From positions 140,087 through 204,086 of the forward strand of contig CADAND010000002.1 of assembly GCA_902789245.1 (NCBI GenBank): a stretch of DNA of 64,000 nt, written 5' to 3'. A model generated the notes under the pieces. The model did not search any database. It was not told the DNA's origin and was given only the letters and a program-made list of their open reading frames with translations. This stretch comes from an uncultured Bacteroidia bacterium (GTDB lineage Bacteria; Bacteroidota; Bacteroidia; Bacteroidales; UBA932). Below, piece after piece: positions 42,858 through 50,567 of the stretch (positions are counted from its first letter, which is position 1; every line of letters starts with the position of its first letter). The translations under genes and the position numbers were made by a program.

Positions 42858-43505
42858 TTCTGCCAGAACCGTTTCGCAGGCGCGGACCAAATCCCCCACC
42901 TTCACACGGATCTTCGCGTCCAGCGGCAGATACATGTCAATGCGCGAGCCGAACTTGATGATGCCGCACTGCGTGCCACCCTCCACCGTCGTGCCCTCCT
43001 GCGCATGACAGACAATCCGCCGGGCGAAGCCGCCCGCAAGCTGCTTGAACAGGATCTCCTGTCCGCCGGGCAGGCGCATACCCACGCAAGTATGTTCATT
43101 CTCTTCGGACGCCTTGGGCTTGAAGGCCAGGAAGTGCTCGCCGGGATAGTAGCGGTAGTACTTCACTTCCCCGCCGGCCGGCCAGAAATTGGCATGTACG
43201 TCAAAGAAATTCATATACACGGAGAGCTGGATGCAGTCGCGCTTGAGGAACTCCGGTTCAAACACCTTTTCCAGGATCACCACCTTGCCGTCCGCCACGG
43301 ACGTCAGCTCCTGCGGGCCGGCCGTATGCTTACGCTTCGGAATGCGGAAGAATGCCGTCTGCCACACACAGACCCAAAGCATCGCCGCGCCCACGGCGCC
43401 GCGGATCCAATGCTGCGGAACGAAGATGATCACCGCGACAGCGATGAGCGTACAAACCAGGTAAACCAGGGCAAGCGTGCCGTATGAATTGCGGTCTATT
43501 CTCAT
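42852..43505 (-). CDS. psd: Phosphatidylserine decarboxylase proenzyme (short form)
   Basis: A 217-residue short-type PSD with two N-terminal membrane helices (about 10-28 and 33-49), the YMNFFDVHANFWPAGGEVKYY block with catalytic His, and the self-cleavage site FGSRIDMYLP (Gly-Ser, about 181-190) that creates the pyruvoyl group. It makes phosphatidylethanolamine. Its ATG overlaps the cdsA stop, giving an ftsH-cdsA-psd operon. The frame is open further upstream inside cdsA, but MRIDRNSYG at 43505 is the natural start. Confidence 0.92.
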   Translation of the reverse strand: MRIDRNSYGTLALVYLVCTLIAVAVIIFVPQHWIRGAVGAAMLWVCVWQTAFFRIPKRKHTAGPQELTSVADGKVVILEKVFEPEFLKRDCIQLSVYMNFFDVHANFWPAGGEVKYYRYYPGEHFLAFKPKASEENEHTCVGMRLPGGQEILFKQLAGGFARRIVCHAQEGTTVEGGTQCGIIKFGSRIDMYLPLDAKIRVKVGDLVRACETVLAEL

Positions 43506-44332
43506 AGAAGTCCAAATATAGACAGATAAACACATGCCAGCGGAATGGCCACCAGACTGCTGTCGAAGCGGTCCAGCATGCCGCCGTGGCCGGGAATGCA
43601 ATTGCCGGAATCCTTGACGCCGAAATGACGCTTCCAGAGGGATTCGAAAAGATCGCCGCAGACACCGCCCACGCTCACGATCACGCCCAGGACAATGCAG
43701 TGGACCAGCGGGAAGGGCAGCCAGGTCAGGTAGTGCAGCGCGACGGCGACGCCCACGCAGAAAACGAGTCCGCCCCAGAAGCCCCACCAGGACTTTTTCG
43801 GCGAGATGGACGGCGCGAGCTTGCGCGAATTCGGCTTCTGCCCGAATGCCGTTCCAATGCAGTAGGCGCCCACGTCGGAGCACCAGATCATGATGAAGAG
43901 CGAGAGCAGGAACCAGCCGTCGAACACCTCCCCGTCCATCATCAGGAGCGGAGAAAGGCTGATCGGCAGAGCGATATACAGCAGGCCGGCATATATGTAG
44001 GTCACATCACTGAACCCCTCGTGCGACGGAAGCAGCAGGCAGCTGACCGGGATCAGCAGCAGTGGAATCAGGGCTGCGGCGAGCCAGCGCAGGTCCAGAC
44101 CGTAGAAACAGTACCCGGCCACGAAAATGAAGGCAAGGGCACCGGCCAGCTCTCCCAGCCATTGCTGAAATCTAAGCCGGCGGCCCAGCGCCATCTGATA
44201 GAACTCTCGCAGGGACTGGATCAGGATGATGATGAACAGGCATCCAAAAATGGTCCGGTCCCAAATGAGGCCGAAGACCATCACGACCAGGAAGGCGATG
44301 CCGGTCAGGGTGCGGGTCAGTAATTCTTTCAT
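43502..44332 (-). CDS. cdsA: Phosphatidate cytidylyltransferase
   Basis: The 276-residue membrane protein has seven or eight helices and the CDP-diglyceride synthetase signature SLWKRHFGVKDSGNCIPGHGGMLDRFDS near the C-terminus. It makes CDP-diacylglycerol from CTP and phosphatidic acid, the precursor used by PS synthase before Psd. It overlaps ftsH upstream (ATGA) and psd downstream (ATGA), so all three proteins are translationally coupled. Confidence 0.95.
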   Translation of the reverse strand: MKELLTRTLTGIAFLVVMVFGLIWDRTIFGCLFIIILIQSLREFYQMALGRRLRFQQWLGELAGALAFIFVAGYCFYGLDLRWLAAALIPLLLIPVSCLLLPSHEGFSDVTYIYAGLLYIALPISLSPLLMMDGEVFDGWFLLSLFIMIWCSDVGAYCIGTAFGQKPNSRKLAPSISPKKSWWGFWGGLVFCVGVAVALHYLTWLPFPLVHCIVLGVIVSVGGVCGDLFESLWKRHFGVKDSGNCIPGHGGMLDRFDSSLVAIPLACVYLSIFGLL

Positions 44333-46338
44333 AGTGCAGGAGATTCCGGTTCAGACCCGGAATGACTATTGTTTTCAGGATCCGCGTTGTCCTCCTTCTT
44401 CAAGCGCTCCTCGCCGTGCTTGCCGGCCTTGGGGCCGAAGATGGCCTCGATGTCGTCGGCCATGATGACCTCCTTCTCGATCAGCAGCCCGGCCAGCTTC
44501 GACAGTCCGTCCCAGTTGTCCTGGAGGATCCTGCGGGTCTTGGCCGTGACTTCGTTGACGATGGATCTCACCTCGGAATCAATCAGTTCCGCGGTCTTCT
44601 CGCTATAGGGTTTGGTGAACTCATAGCCGCCCTGCGGGTCATAGAAGGAGATGTTGCCCACCTTCTCACTCATGCCGTAATAGCTCACCATCGCATACGC
44701 GATTTTGGTCATGCGCTCGAAGTCGCTCAGCGCGCCGGTGCACGGCACCCCGTCGTTGACCATTTCCTCGGCCACGCGTCCGGCGACCAGGCTGCACATG
44801 TTGTCCATCATGTCGGACTTGGACAGCGTCACTTTCTCGTCCGGGAGCATCCAGGTGATGCCCAGGGCCTGTCCGCGCGGGATGATGGAAACCTTCAGCA
44901 CGGGGTCACAACCCGGCAGCAGCCAGCCGGCGACGGCGTGTCCCGCCTCGTGGAAGGCCGTGATGCGCTTCTCCTCCGGGGACATGATGGTCTTCTTGCG
45001 CTCGATGCCGCCGACCACGCGGTCCACCGCATCGGAAAAGTCCTGGTTGTTGATATCGGCCTTGCCACGGCGGGCGGCCGTCAGGGCGGCTTCGTTGCAG
45101 ACATTGGCGATATCCGCACCGGAGAAACCCGGGGTGTTCTTGGCGATGAGCTCCAGGTCGAAGTCCGGCGCCAGTTTGAGCGGCTTGAGGTGAACCTGGA
45201 AGATTTCCTTGCGCTCGTTCAAGTCCGGCAGCGTGACCTGGATCTGACGGTCGAAGCGTCCGGCGCGCATGAGCGCCTTGTCGAGGATGTCGGCACGGTT
45301 GGTCGCGGCGAGCACGATCACGCCGCTGTTGGAGCCGAAGCCGTCCATCTCGGTGAGGAGCTGGTTGAGCGTGTTCTCGCGCTCGTCGTTCGACGAGAAG
45401 CCGACATTCTTGCCACGGGCGCGGCCCACGGCGTCGATCTCGTCGATGAAGACGATGCACGGGGCCTTCTCCTTGGCCTGGGCGAAGAGGTCACGCACGC
45501 GGCTGGCACCCACGCCGACGAACATCTCCACGAAGTCGGAGCCGCTGATACTGAAGAAAGGCACGTCGGCCTCCCCCGCCACGGCTTTCGCAAGCAGGGT
45601 CTTGCCGGTGCCCGGAGGGCCGACCAGCAGCGCGCCCTTGGGAATCTTACCGCCCAGAGAGGTGTATTTCTTCGGATTCTTCAGGAAATCAACGATTTCC
45701 ATCACTTCCTCCTTGGCGCCGTACAGGCCGGCGACGTCCTTGAAGGTGACGTTGACCTTATCCTTGTCGGCCAGCTTGCCGGTGGATTTGCCCACGTTGA
45801 AGGGATTCATCCCGCCGCCCGGCCCGCCGGGACCGCCGCCCATGTTGCGGCCCATGCCGCGGAACATCCAGCCCCACAGCAGGAAGAGCAGCACGATGGG
45901 AAGCACCCACTCGAGGACGTTCGCCCAGATGCGGGCGTCGTTCTCCATGTAGACCTTGATCTGGCCGTCAGCGGGAAGGGTCTCGTTGATGGCGCCGAAC
46001 TCGGCTTCCGGGTCGAACTTGGTCGAGGTCAGGAAGAAGAAATGCGGGGAACGGGTCGGGACCTTGCCGTTGACATACATCCCGGCGTACTTGCCGAGCT
46101 TGTCGGGCTGGATGGTGACCGTCCCCTTGAAGTCGTTGCGGACAAAGTGAATCTCTTTGACATCCCCGTCCAGCATCATCTGCCGGACCTGCGCCCACTC
46201 GATCTTCTGCGGAGCGGGACCGCTCTGGCTGAACAGCATGTAGCCGATCGCAACCAGGAGGATGATATAAAGCCAAGATAGATTGATTCGGATGATTTTC
46301 GGTTTACGCGAATCGTTATTGTTGGGTTTTTGAGGCAT
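44329..46338 (-). CDS. ftsH: ATP-dependent zinc metalloprotease FtsH
   Basis: A 669-residue AAA+ protease has two membrane helices (about 20-38 and 136-155) flanking a periplasmic segment, then Walker A GPPGTGKT, Walker [13 protein letters not shown], the second region of homology, and the zinc site [13 protein letters not shown]. It degrades membrane and short-lived regulatory proteins. MPQKPNNND (46338) was chosen as start; the frame extends much further upstream but would run through birA. A minus-strand TATATTTG box (46359-46366) sits just upstream. It is first in the ftsH-cdsA-psd operon. Confidence 0.97.
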   Translation of the reverse strand: MPQKPNNNDSRKPKIIRINLSWLYIILLVAIGYMLFSQSGPAPQKIEWAQVRQMMLDGDVKEIHFVRNDFKGTVTIQPDKLGKYAGMYVNGKVPTRSPHFFFLTSTKFDPEAEFGAINETLPADGQIKVYMENDARIWANVLEWVLPIVLLFLLWGWMFRGMGRNMGGGPGGPGGGMNPFNVGKSTGKLADKDKVNVTFKDVAGLYGAKEEVMEIVDFLKNPKKYTSLGGKIPKGALLVGPPGTGKTLLAKAVAGEADVPFFSISGSDFVEMFVGVGASRVRDLFAQAKEKAPCIVFIDEIDAVGRARGKNVGFSSNDERENTLNQLLTEMDGFGSNSGVIVLAATNRADILDKALMRAGRFDRQIQVTLPDLNERKEIFQVHLKPLKLAPDFDLELIAKNTPGFSGADIANVCNEAALTAARRGKADINNQDFSDAVDRVVGGIERKKTIMSPEEKRITAFHEAGHAVAGWLLPGCDPVLKVSIIPRGQALGITWMLPDEKVTLSKSDMMDNMCSLVAGRVAEEMVNDGVPCTGALSDFERMTKIAYAMVSYYGMSEKVGNISFYDPQGGYEFTKPYSEKTAELIDSEVRSIVNEVTAKTRRILQDNWDGLSKLAGLLIEKEVIMADDIEAIFGPKAGKHGEERLKKEDNADPENNSHSGSEPESPAL

Positions 46339-46352
46339 CTTGCGTATTTTTG
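46321..46352 (+). promoter_or_regulatory. Promoter of birA (GTTG-N20-TATTTTTG)
   Basis: GTTG (46321-46324) is 20 bp from TATTTTTG (46345-46352). The -33 element lies inside the ftsH start region. Confidence 0.65.
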
Positions 46353-46358
46353 CTTTTA

Positions 46359-46366
46359 CAAATATA
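46359..46366 (-). promoter_or_regulatory. -7 box of ftsH (TATATTTG), facing the birA box
   Basis: A perfect minus-strand TAnnTTTG lies 20 bp before the ftsH ATG. Only 6 bp separate it from the opposing birA -7 box, so both cannot be occupied at once. Confidence 0.65.
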
Positions 46367-46375
46367 ATAACAAAA

Positions 46376-47005
46376 ATGGAACCAACCCACGCAGGCGCGC
46401 ACATTCTCTGGCTGGACACGGTAGATTCGACCAACAGCGAGCTCAGGAAGCGGATTTCGGGGCTTGACAATTTGTCAATCGTGGCCACGCGCGAGCAGAC
46501 GGCCGGTCGCGGACAGGGCACGCACACCTGGTTCGCGACGCCCGGGCAGAACCTCACGTTCAGCATCCTGTACCGCTTCGAGGGCGCCTGCACGCTGGCC
46601 GCCTCCGACGCCCTGCTGATCACGCAGGTGACTACCCTCGCCCTGCGGGACTACCTGCTCGGGTACGGTGTGCGGGCACGCATCAAATGGCCCAACGACA
46701 TCTGGGTGGAAGACCGCAAGATCTGCGGCATCCTCATCGAAAACACGATGACAGAAGGCCGGGTGCGCGCCAGCATCGTCGGCATCGGCCTGAACCTGAA
46801 CGAGACCGCCTGGCCCGCAGAGCTGCCCAATCCCGTGTCGCTCTACGAACTGACCGGGCAGCATTTCGAGCCCGCTTCGGAACTGGTCCTGCTGCAAAAA
46901 GAAATCCGCCGCCGCTTCGGCCAGCTGGCCTCGCCCGACGGCAGAATCTCTCTGCAAGAAGAATTCGAAAAATATCTTTTCAGGCTCCCCGAAGGGCCGA
47001 AATAG
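46376..47005 (+). CDS. birA: Biotin--[acetyl-CoA-carboxylase] ligase, class I (no DNA-binding domain)
   Basis: A 209-residue ligase has TREQTAGRGQGTHTWFATPGQNLTFSILY (biotinyl-AMP-binding GRGRxG-type loop, here GRGQGT) and IKWPNDIWVEDRKICGILIEN with the catalytic Lys. It lacks the N-terminal helix-turn-helix, so it is a pure enzyme without repressor function. The ATG at 46376 lies just after the promoter; the earlier in-frame start lies in the promoter and is rejected. Its last 26 bp overlap the convergent rpe gene. Confidence 0.93.
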   Translation: MEPTHAGAHILWLDTVDSTNSELRKRISGLDNLSIVATREQTAGRGQGTHTWFATPGQNLTFSILYRFEGACTLAASDALLITQVTTLALRDYLLGYGVRARIKWPNDIWVEDRKICGILIENTMTEGRVRASIVGIGLNLNETAWPAELPNPVSLYELTGQHFEPASELVLLQKEIRRRFGQLASPDGRISLQEEFEKYLFRLPEGPK

Positions 47006-47627
47006 CCGCTGCCGGATCCGGCGCACCGAAGACGGCGCTGCCCGCCACGGCGATGTCCACGCCGGATTCCTCGACCGCCCGCACATTCTCCGCATACACG
47101 CCGCCGTCGATCTCGATGAGCGAGCCGGCTCCCCTGCGCGTGATCTCGGCCTTGAGCGCCGCCACGCGGTCCAGGGTCTCATAAATGAACTTCTGCCCGC
47201 CAAAGCCGGCGAACACGGACATCACGAGGAAATAGTCAGCCTTGCCGATATACGGATACAGACGGCTCACGGGCACATCCGGGTTGATGGCCACGCCCGC
47301 CTTCACGCCAAGCGAATGGAGTTTGTCGATGAAGCGAGAGGTGCTGCGCCCGGCTGCCTCCCAGTGGAAAGAGCACATCTGCACGCCGTCCTTCGCCACT
47401 TTCTCGAACCAGCGCTCCGGGTGGACGACCATCAGGTGCGCGTCCATCGGCGCCCTGGCGATCTTCGCCACCTGGTCGATGACCGAAAAGCCGAACGAGA
47501 TATTGGGAACGAGCGTGCCGTCCATCACATCGAGGTGGATGATGTCGCCGCAGCGGTTGATGAGCTCAATATCCTTCTCCAGATGGAGAAAATCCGCCGC
47601 CAGAATGGAAGGGGCAATCTGGAACAT
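46980..47627 (-). CDS. rpe: Ribulose-phosphate 3-epimerase
   Basis: The 215-residue TIM barrel has APSILAADFLHLEKDI, IHLDVMDGTLVPNISFG and HLMVVHPERW with the metal and catalytic residues. The phosphate loop reads SVFAGFGGQKFI, where many homologs have VNPGFGGQ; this is probably a lineage variant. It interconverts ribulose-5-P and xylulose-5-P. The ATG at 47627 is 14 bp after the dnaA stop (47642), so it may be co-transcribed with dnaA. The 3' end overlaps birA by 26 bp. Confidence 0.94.
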   Translation of the reverse strand: MFQIAPSILAADFLHLEKDIELINRCGDIIHLDVMDGTLVPNISFGFSVIDQVAKIARAPMDAHLMVVHPERWFEKVAKDGVQMCSFHWEAAGRSTSRFIDKLHSLGVKAGVAINPDVPVSRLYPYIGKADYFLVMSVFAGFGGQKFIYETLDRVAALKAEITRRGAGSLIEIDGGVYAENVRAVEESGVDIAVAGSAVFGAPDPAAAISALRGA

Positions 47628-47641
47628 ATCGCAAAACGGGA

Positions 47642-49066
47642 TTATCGGGAGGCGGGCACGAGCATCGACTCGATGTCCGTCACATATTTCTTGAATACCT
47701 TGTCCGTGGCCATCAGGTCGGACACGGTGGTGCAGGCGTGCAAGACGGTCGCATGGTCCTTGCCGCCAATCTCCTGCCCGATCGTGGCGAGGGAGCAGTT
47801 GGTGATGAGGTTGCGGCTCAGGAACATCGCGATCTGACGTGCCTGGACGATCTGGCGCTTGCGCGACTTGGAGAGCAGGTCTTCGCGGCTGATGTTGAAG
47901 TATTCGCACACGGATTTCTGCACTTTATCGATGTCCAGGTCGGACTTCTCGTCGCCGACGAGGTTCTCGGTGATGTCGTTGGCCAGTTCGAGCATCGTGC
48001 GGCCGCGCTCCACGGAAGCGTGGGCGATCAGCGAGATCAGCGCACCCTCCAGCTCCCGGAAATTCGTCTTGACGCGGTTCGCCAGGAAGTCGAGCACCTC
48101 CTCGGGGATCGCGACGCCCTCGCGCTCGGCGCGCGAACGGAGCATCTGCAGGCGCGTCTTGTAGTCCGGATGCGTCAGCTGGACGGAGAGGCCCCACTTG
48201 AAACGGGAAAGCAGGCGCTCCTCGAAGTTCTGCAGGTCCACCGGGGCCCGGTCAGAAGTGAAGATGAGCTGCTTGCCGCTCTGGTGCAGGTAGTTGAAGA
48301 TGTTGAAAAACGCGTTCTGGCAGCCGGGACCCAGCAGGTCCTGGATATCGTCCACGATCAGCACATCCAATTTCATATAATACGCCATAAAGTCCGTCAG
48401 CTTGTTCATCACGGACACGGCGTGCATATAGGTCGTCTTGAATTCGTTGCCCGTCACGTAGAGCACCACCTGGTCGGGGAACTTCTCCTTGATGGCGATG
48501 CCGATGGCCTGCGCGAGGTGGGTCTTGCCCAGACCGGGGCCGCCGAAGATGAAGAGCGGATTGAAAACCGTCTTGCCGGGGGCGGAGGCGATGTTCTCGC
48601 CGGCTGTCACGCCCATCTTGTTGCACTCGCCCTGGATCAGGTTCGCGAAGCAATAGACAGGATTCAGGCGCGGATCGATCTGGACCTTGTGCAGGCCCGG
48701 ATAGATGAACGGACTGGGATGAGCGGTCGGGGTCGTGTTGATGGTCACCTGCGGATTCACCGGAGTGGCGGCCCGCTGGCCGGAGAAACGCATTTCGGGC
48801 TGATTGGTCACCGGACGGACCATGTAGCTCAGTTGGGCGTCCTCGCCGACCACGCGCTTGAGCGTTTTGCGGAGGATGTCCAGGAAGGCCGATTCGACAT
48901 ACTCCTGGAAGAAAAGGGACGGGACCTCGACGGTCAGCTTGGAATCTTGCAGAGAGACGGCGCGGATCGGACGGAACCACACCTTAAATTGCTGGGGCTC
49001 GACGTTCTGCTCAATGATTCGCAGACAGTCGTTCCAGACTTCAATATGTCTCTCTTGAAAACCCAT
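47642..49066 (-). CDS. dnaA: Chromosomal replication initiator protein DnaA
   Basis: The 474-residue protein has domain I (1-85), a linker, the AAA+ domain with Walker A GGPGLGKTHLAQA and Walker B VLIVDDIQDLLG, and domain IV with the DnaA-box-binding signature GGKDHATVLHA. It opens oriC at replication start. MGFQERHIEVWNDC at 49066 was chosen; the in-frame ATG at 49096 adds ten residues that lack family support. A CATCTTTG (49113-49120, minus) may be the -7 element. The upstream gap is AT-rich. Confidence 0.97.
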   Translation of the reverse strand: MGFQERHIEVWNDCLRIIEQNVEPQQFKVWFRPIRAVSLQDSKLTVEVPSLFFQEYVESAFLDILRKTLKRVVGEDAQLSYMVRPVTNQPEMRFSGQRAATPVNPQVTINTTPTAHPSPFIYPGLHKVQIDPRLNPVYCFANLIQGECNKMGVTAGENIASAPGKTVFNPLFIFGGPGLGKTHLAQAIGIAIKEKFPDQVVLYVTGNEFKTTYMHAVSVMNKLTDFMAYYMKLDVLIVDDIQDLLGPGCQNAFFNIFNYLHQSGKQLIFTSDRAPVDLQNFEERLLSRFKWGLSVQLTHPDYKTRLQMLRSRAEREGVAIPEEVLDFLANRVKTNFRELEGALISLIAHASVERGRTMLELANDITENLVGDEKSDLDIDKVQKSVCEYFNISREDLLSKSRKRQIVQARQIAMFLSRNLITNCSLATIGQEIGGKDHATVLHACTTVSDLMATDKVFKKYVTDIESMLVPASR

Positions 49067-49387
49067 TTTGTGGTACAAACAGCGACTAACTAACAACGTC
49101 GAACTGCGTGTGCAAAGATGGAGGAAAAAAAAGTGATAAAAATATTTTTTTGATATTGCATTTGAACTTTTTTTGTGCTAAAATATATAGAAATGCGGTG
49201 CAAGCCCTACTATTTCCATCTTATTGTTTTTCAGCACAGTACAGAAGTATTCAAAGGATAAATTCCTTTAATTTCAAGCATTTATGTATTTAGAAAAACT
49301 CCAAATTAGGCCATAAACGATTCTTCCTGTTCTATAGGGATTTTAGCTTGAAAACTACACGGATATTTCGGAATAATCCACGGATTT
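49067..49387. other. AT-rich intergenic region upstream of dnaA (possible regulatory/origin region)
   Basis: No gene is seen in about 320 bp, in sharp contrast to the GC-rich surroundings. It holds A/T-runs, a repeat of CACGGAT at 49358-49364 and 49379-49385 (21 bp apart), and only weak matches to TTATCCACA (for example TAATCCACG at 49375-49383). It is the upstream region of dnaA and may contain its promoter and part of the origin; the sequence alone does not prove this. Confidence 0.45.
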
Positions 49388-50521
49388 TCAATTGACCCGC
49401 GTCACTTCGTTTCCGCTTATTTTGACCAGGAATGCGTCGGGATATTTTTTGCGGATGGCGGACAGATGCTTGCGCGCTCCGGCCGAAGAATCGCTGACAC
49501 CTATATAGTATTTATAGAGCTTTTCTCCCTGGATCACTTTGGGCGTGTAGCCCATGAATTCACGCGCCTTCGGGTCCATCTTCTTGGCGACGGCAAAAAT
49601 CTGCACGGCATAGACCGTCTCCGCCTTCGGCGCCTGCTGCCTGGCTTCCTGCTTCTTCTCCTGCTTGGTTTCCTGCTTGCCTGCCGGCTTCGGCGTATCC
49701 TGCTGTCTGGCGGGGGCCGCTTCGGTCGTGACCGTCCCCTCGTAGATTTCCTTATACTCCTTGAAGGCCTGGAAGACGCACTCGGCGATCTTGTCGCGCT
49801 CTTCGGCGCTCTTCAGCACCTTCAGGTCATTGTCGTTCGAGAGGAAGCCCAGCTCCAGCAGGACGGCCGGCATGGCCGTGCGCCAGAGGACCAGGAAGGG
49901 ATCCTGCGAGAGGCCGCGGTCGTTCTTGATCGGGCCGTTCTTCAGGTTCTTCTCCACCAGCTGGGCGAAGCGAACGCTCTGCTCCAGATTGGCGTTCTGC
50001 ATCAGGTTCATGAAGATATAGGATTCCGGATCGTTCGGATCGAAATCCCCGTAGGTCGTGGAATAATCTTCTTCCAGCAGGATGACCGCATTCTCCCGGC
50101 GGACGATGTCCATGTTGTTGGCATACAGGTCGGTACCCTTTTTGCGGGACTGTCCGAGAACGTGGACGGAGAAGCCGTTGGGCGAGGCGCTCGACACGGC
50201 GTTGTGGTGCACGGAGATGAAGAGGTCGGCCTCCTCCTTGTTGGCGATGTCGGCACGCCCGCCCACCGTCACGTATTTGTCGTCGGTGCGGGTCATGACC
50301 ACTTTCACATCGGGATAGGCGGCACGGATCTTCTCTGCAAGGGCCAGGGAGATGCTCAGGGCGTACGTCTTCTCGTAAACTTTCTTGTCGCGGCTGACGG
50401 CGCCGGGGTCCTTCCCGCCGTGGCCGGGGTCGATGACAACCGTGGAGAGGCGGAGATGTTCATCCGCCCAGGAGGCTGCCGAAAGAAGCACGGCCAGGAC
50501 AATGCAGATTGTGCGTTTCAA
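49388..50521 (-). CDS. N-acetylmuramoyl-L-alanine amidase with SPOR-like C-terminal domain
   Basis: The product is about 377 residues: signal peptide (1-21), Amidase_3 domain with zinc ligands in VIDPGHGGKDPGA (His), KTYAL (Glu region) and ISVHHNA (His), and catalytic Glu in LLELGFLSN. A Lys/Gln/Ala-rich linker (about 275-310) and a SPOR-like domain (VYAVQIFAVAKKMDP to FLVKISGNEV) follow. It cleaves the amide bond between MurNAc and the stem peptide, with SPOR likely to target denuded glycan at septa. The promoter box at 50551-50558 excludes upstream ATGs, leaving a TTG start (50521, MKRTICIVLAV). Confidence 0.9.
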   Translation of the reverse strand: MKRTICIVLAVLLSAASWADEHLRLSTVVIDPGHGGKDPGAVSRDKKVYEKTYALSISLALAEKIRAAYPDVKVVMTRTDDKYVTVGGRADIANKEEADLFISVHHNAVSSASPNGFSVHVLGQSRKKGTDLYANNMDIVRRENAVILLEEDYSTTYGDFDPNDPESYIFMNLMQNANLEQSVRFAQLVEKNLKNGPIKNDRGLSQDPFLVLWRTAMPAVLLELGFLSNDNDLKVLKSAEERDKIAECVFQAFKEYKEIYEGTVTTEAAPARQQDTPKPAGKQETKQEKKQEARQQAPKAETVYAVQIFAVAKKMDPKAREFMGYTPKVIQGEKLYKYYIGVSDSSAGARKHLSAIRKKYPDAFLVKISGNEVTRVN

Positions 50522-50539
50522 AAATAAGTAGTACTTTTG
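50508..50539 (+). promoter_or_regulatory. Promoter of the LptD-like gene (ATTG-N20-TACTTTTG)
   Basis: ATTG (50508-50511) is 20 bp from TACTTTTG (50532-50539). It faces the amidase -7 box 11 bp away. Confidence 0.68.
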
Positions 50540-50550
50540 TAGATTGCATG

Positions 50551-50558
50551 CAAATATA
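50551..50558 (-). promoter_or_regulatory. -7 box of the amidase gene (TATATTTG)
   Basis: A perfect minus-strand TAnnTTTG; transcription would begin near 50544, about 24 nt before the TTG start at 50521. No strong -33 TTG is visible. Confidence 0.62.
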
Positions 50559-50567
50559 ACAAAAATC

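Noticed and set aside
44362-46281. A 639-codon plus-strand frame opposite ftsH
   Set aside because: Shadow frame of a highly conserved AAA+ protease gene.
46339-46623. N-terminal extension of FtsH by 95 residues
   Set aside because: It would run antisense through birA and both promoters; FtsH homology starts after MPQKP.
47150-47240. Rpe phosphate loop VFAGFGGQ instead of VNPGFGGQ as a loss-of-function sign
   Set aside because: The rest of the active site is intact and the variant probably occurs in related Bacteroidales enzymes, so it was kept as a note only.
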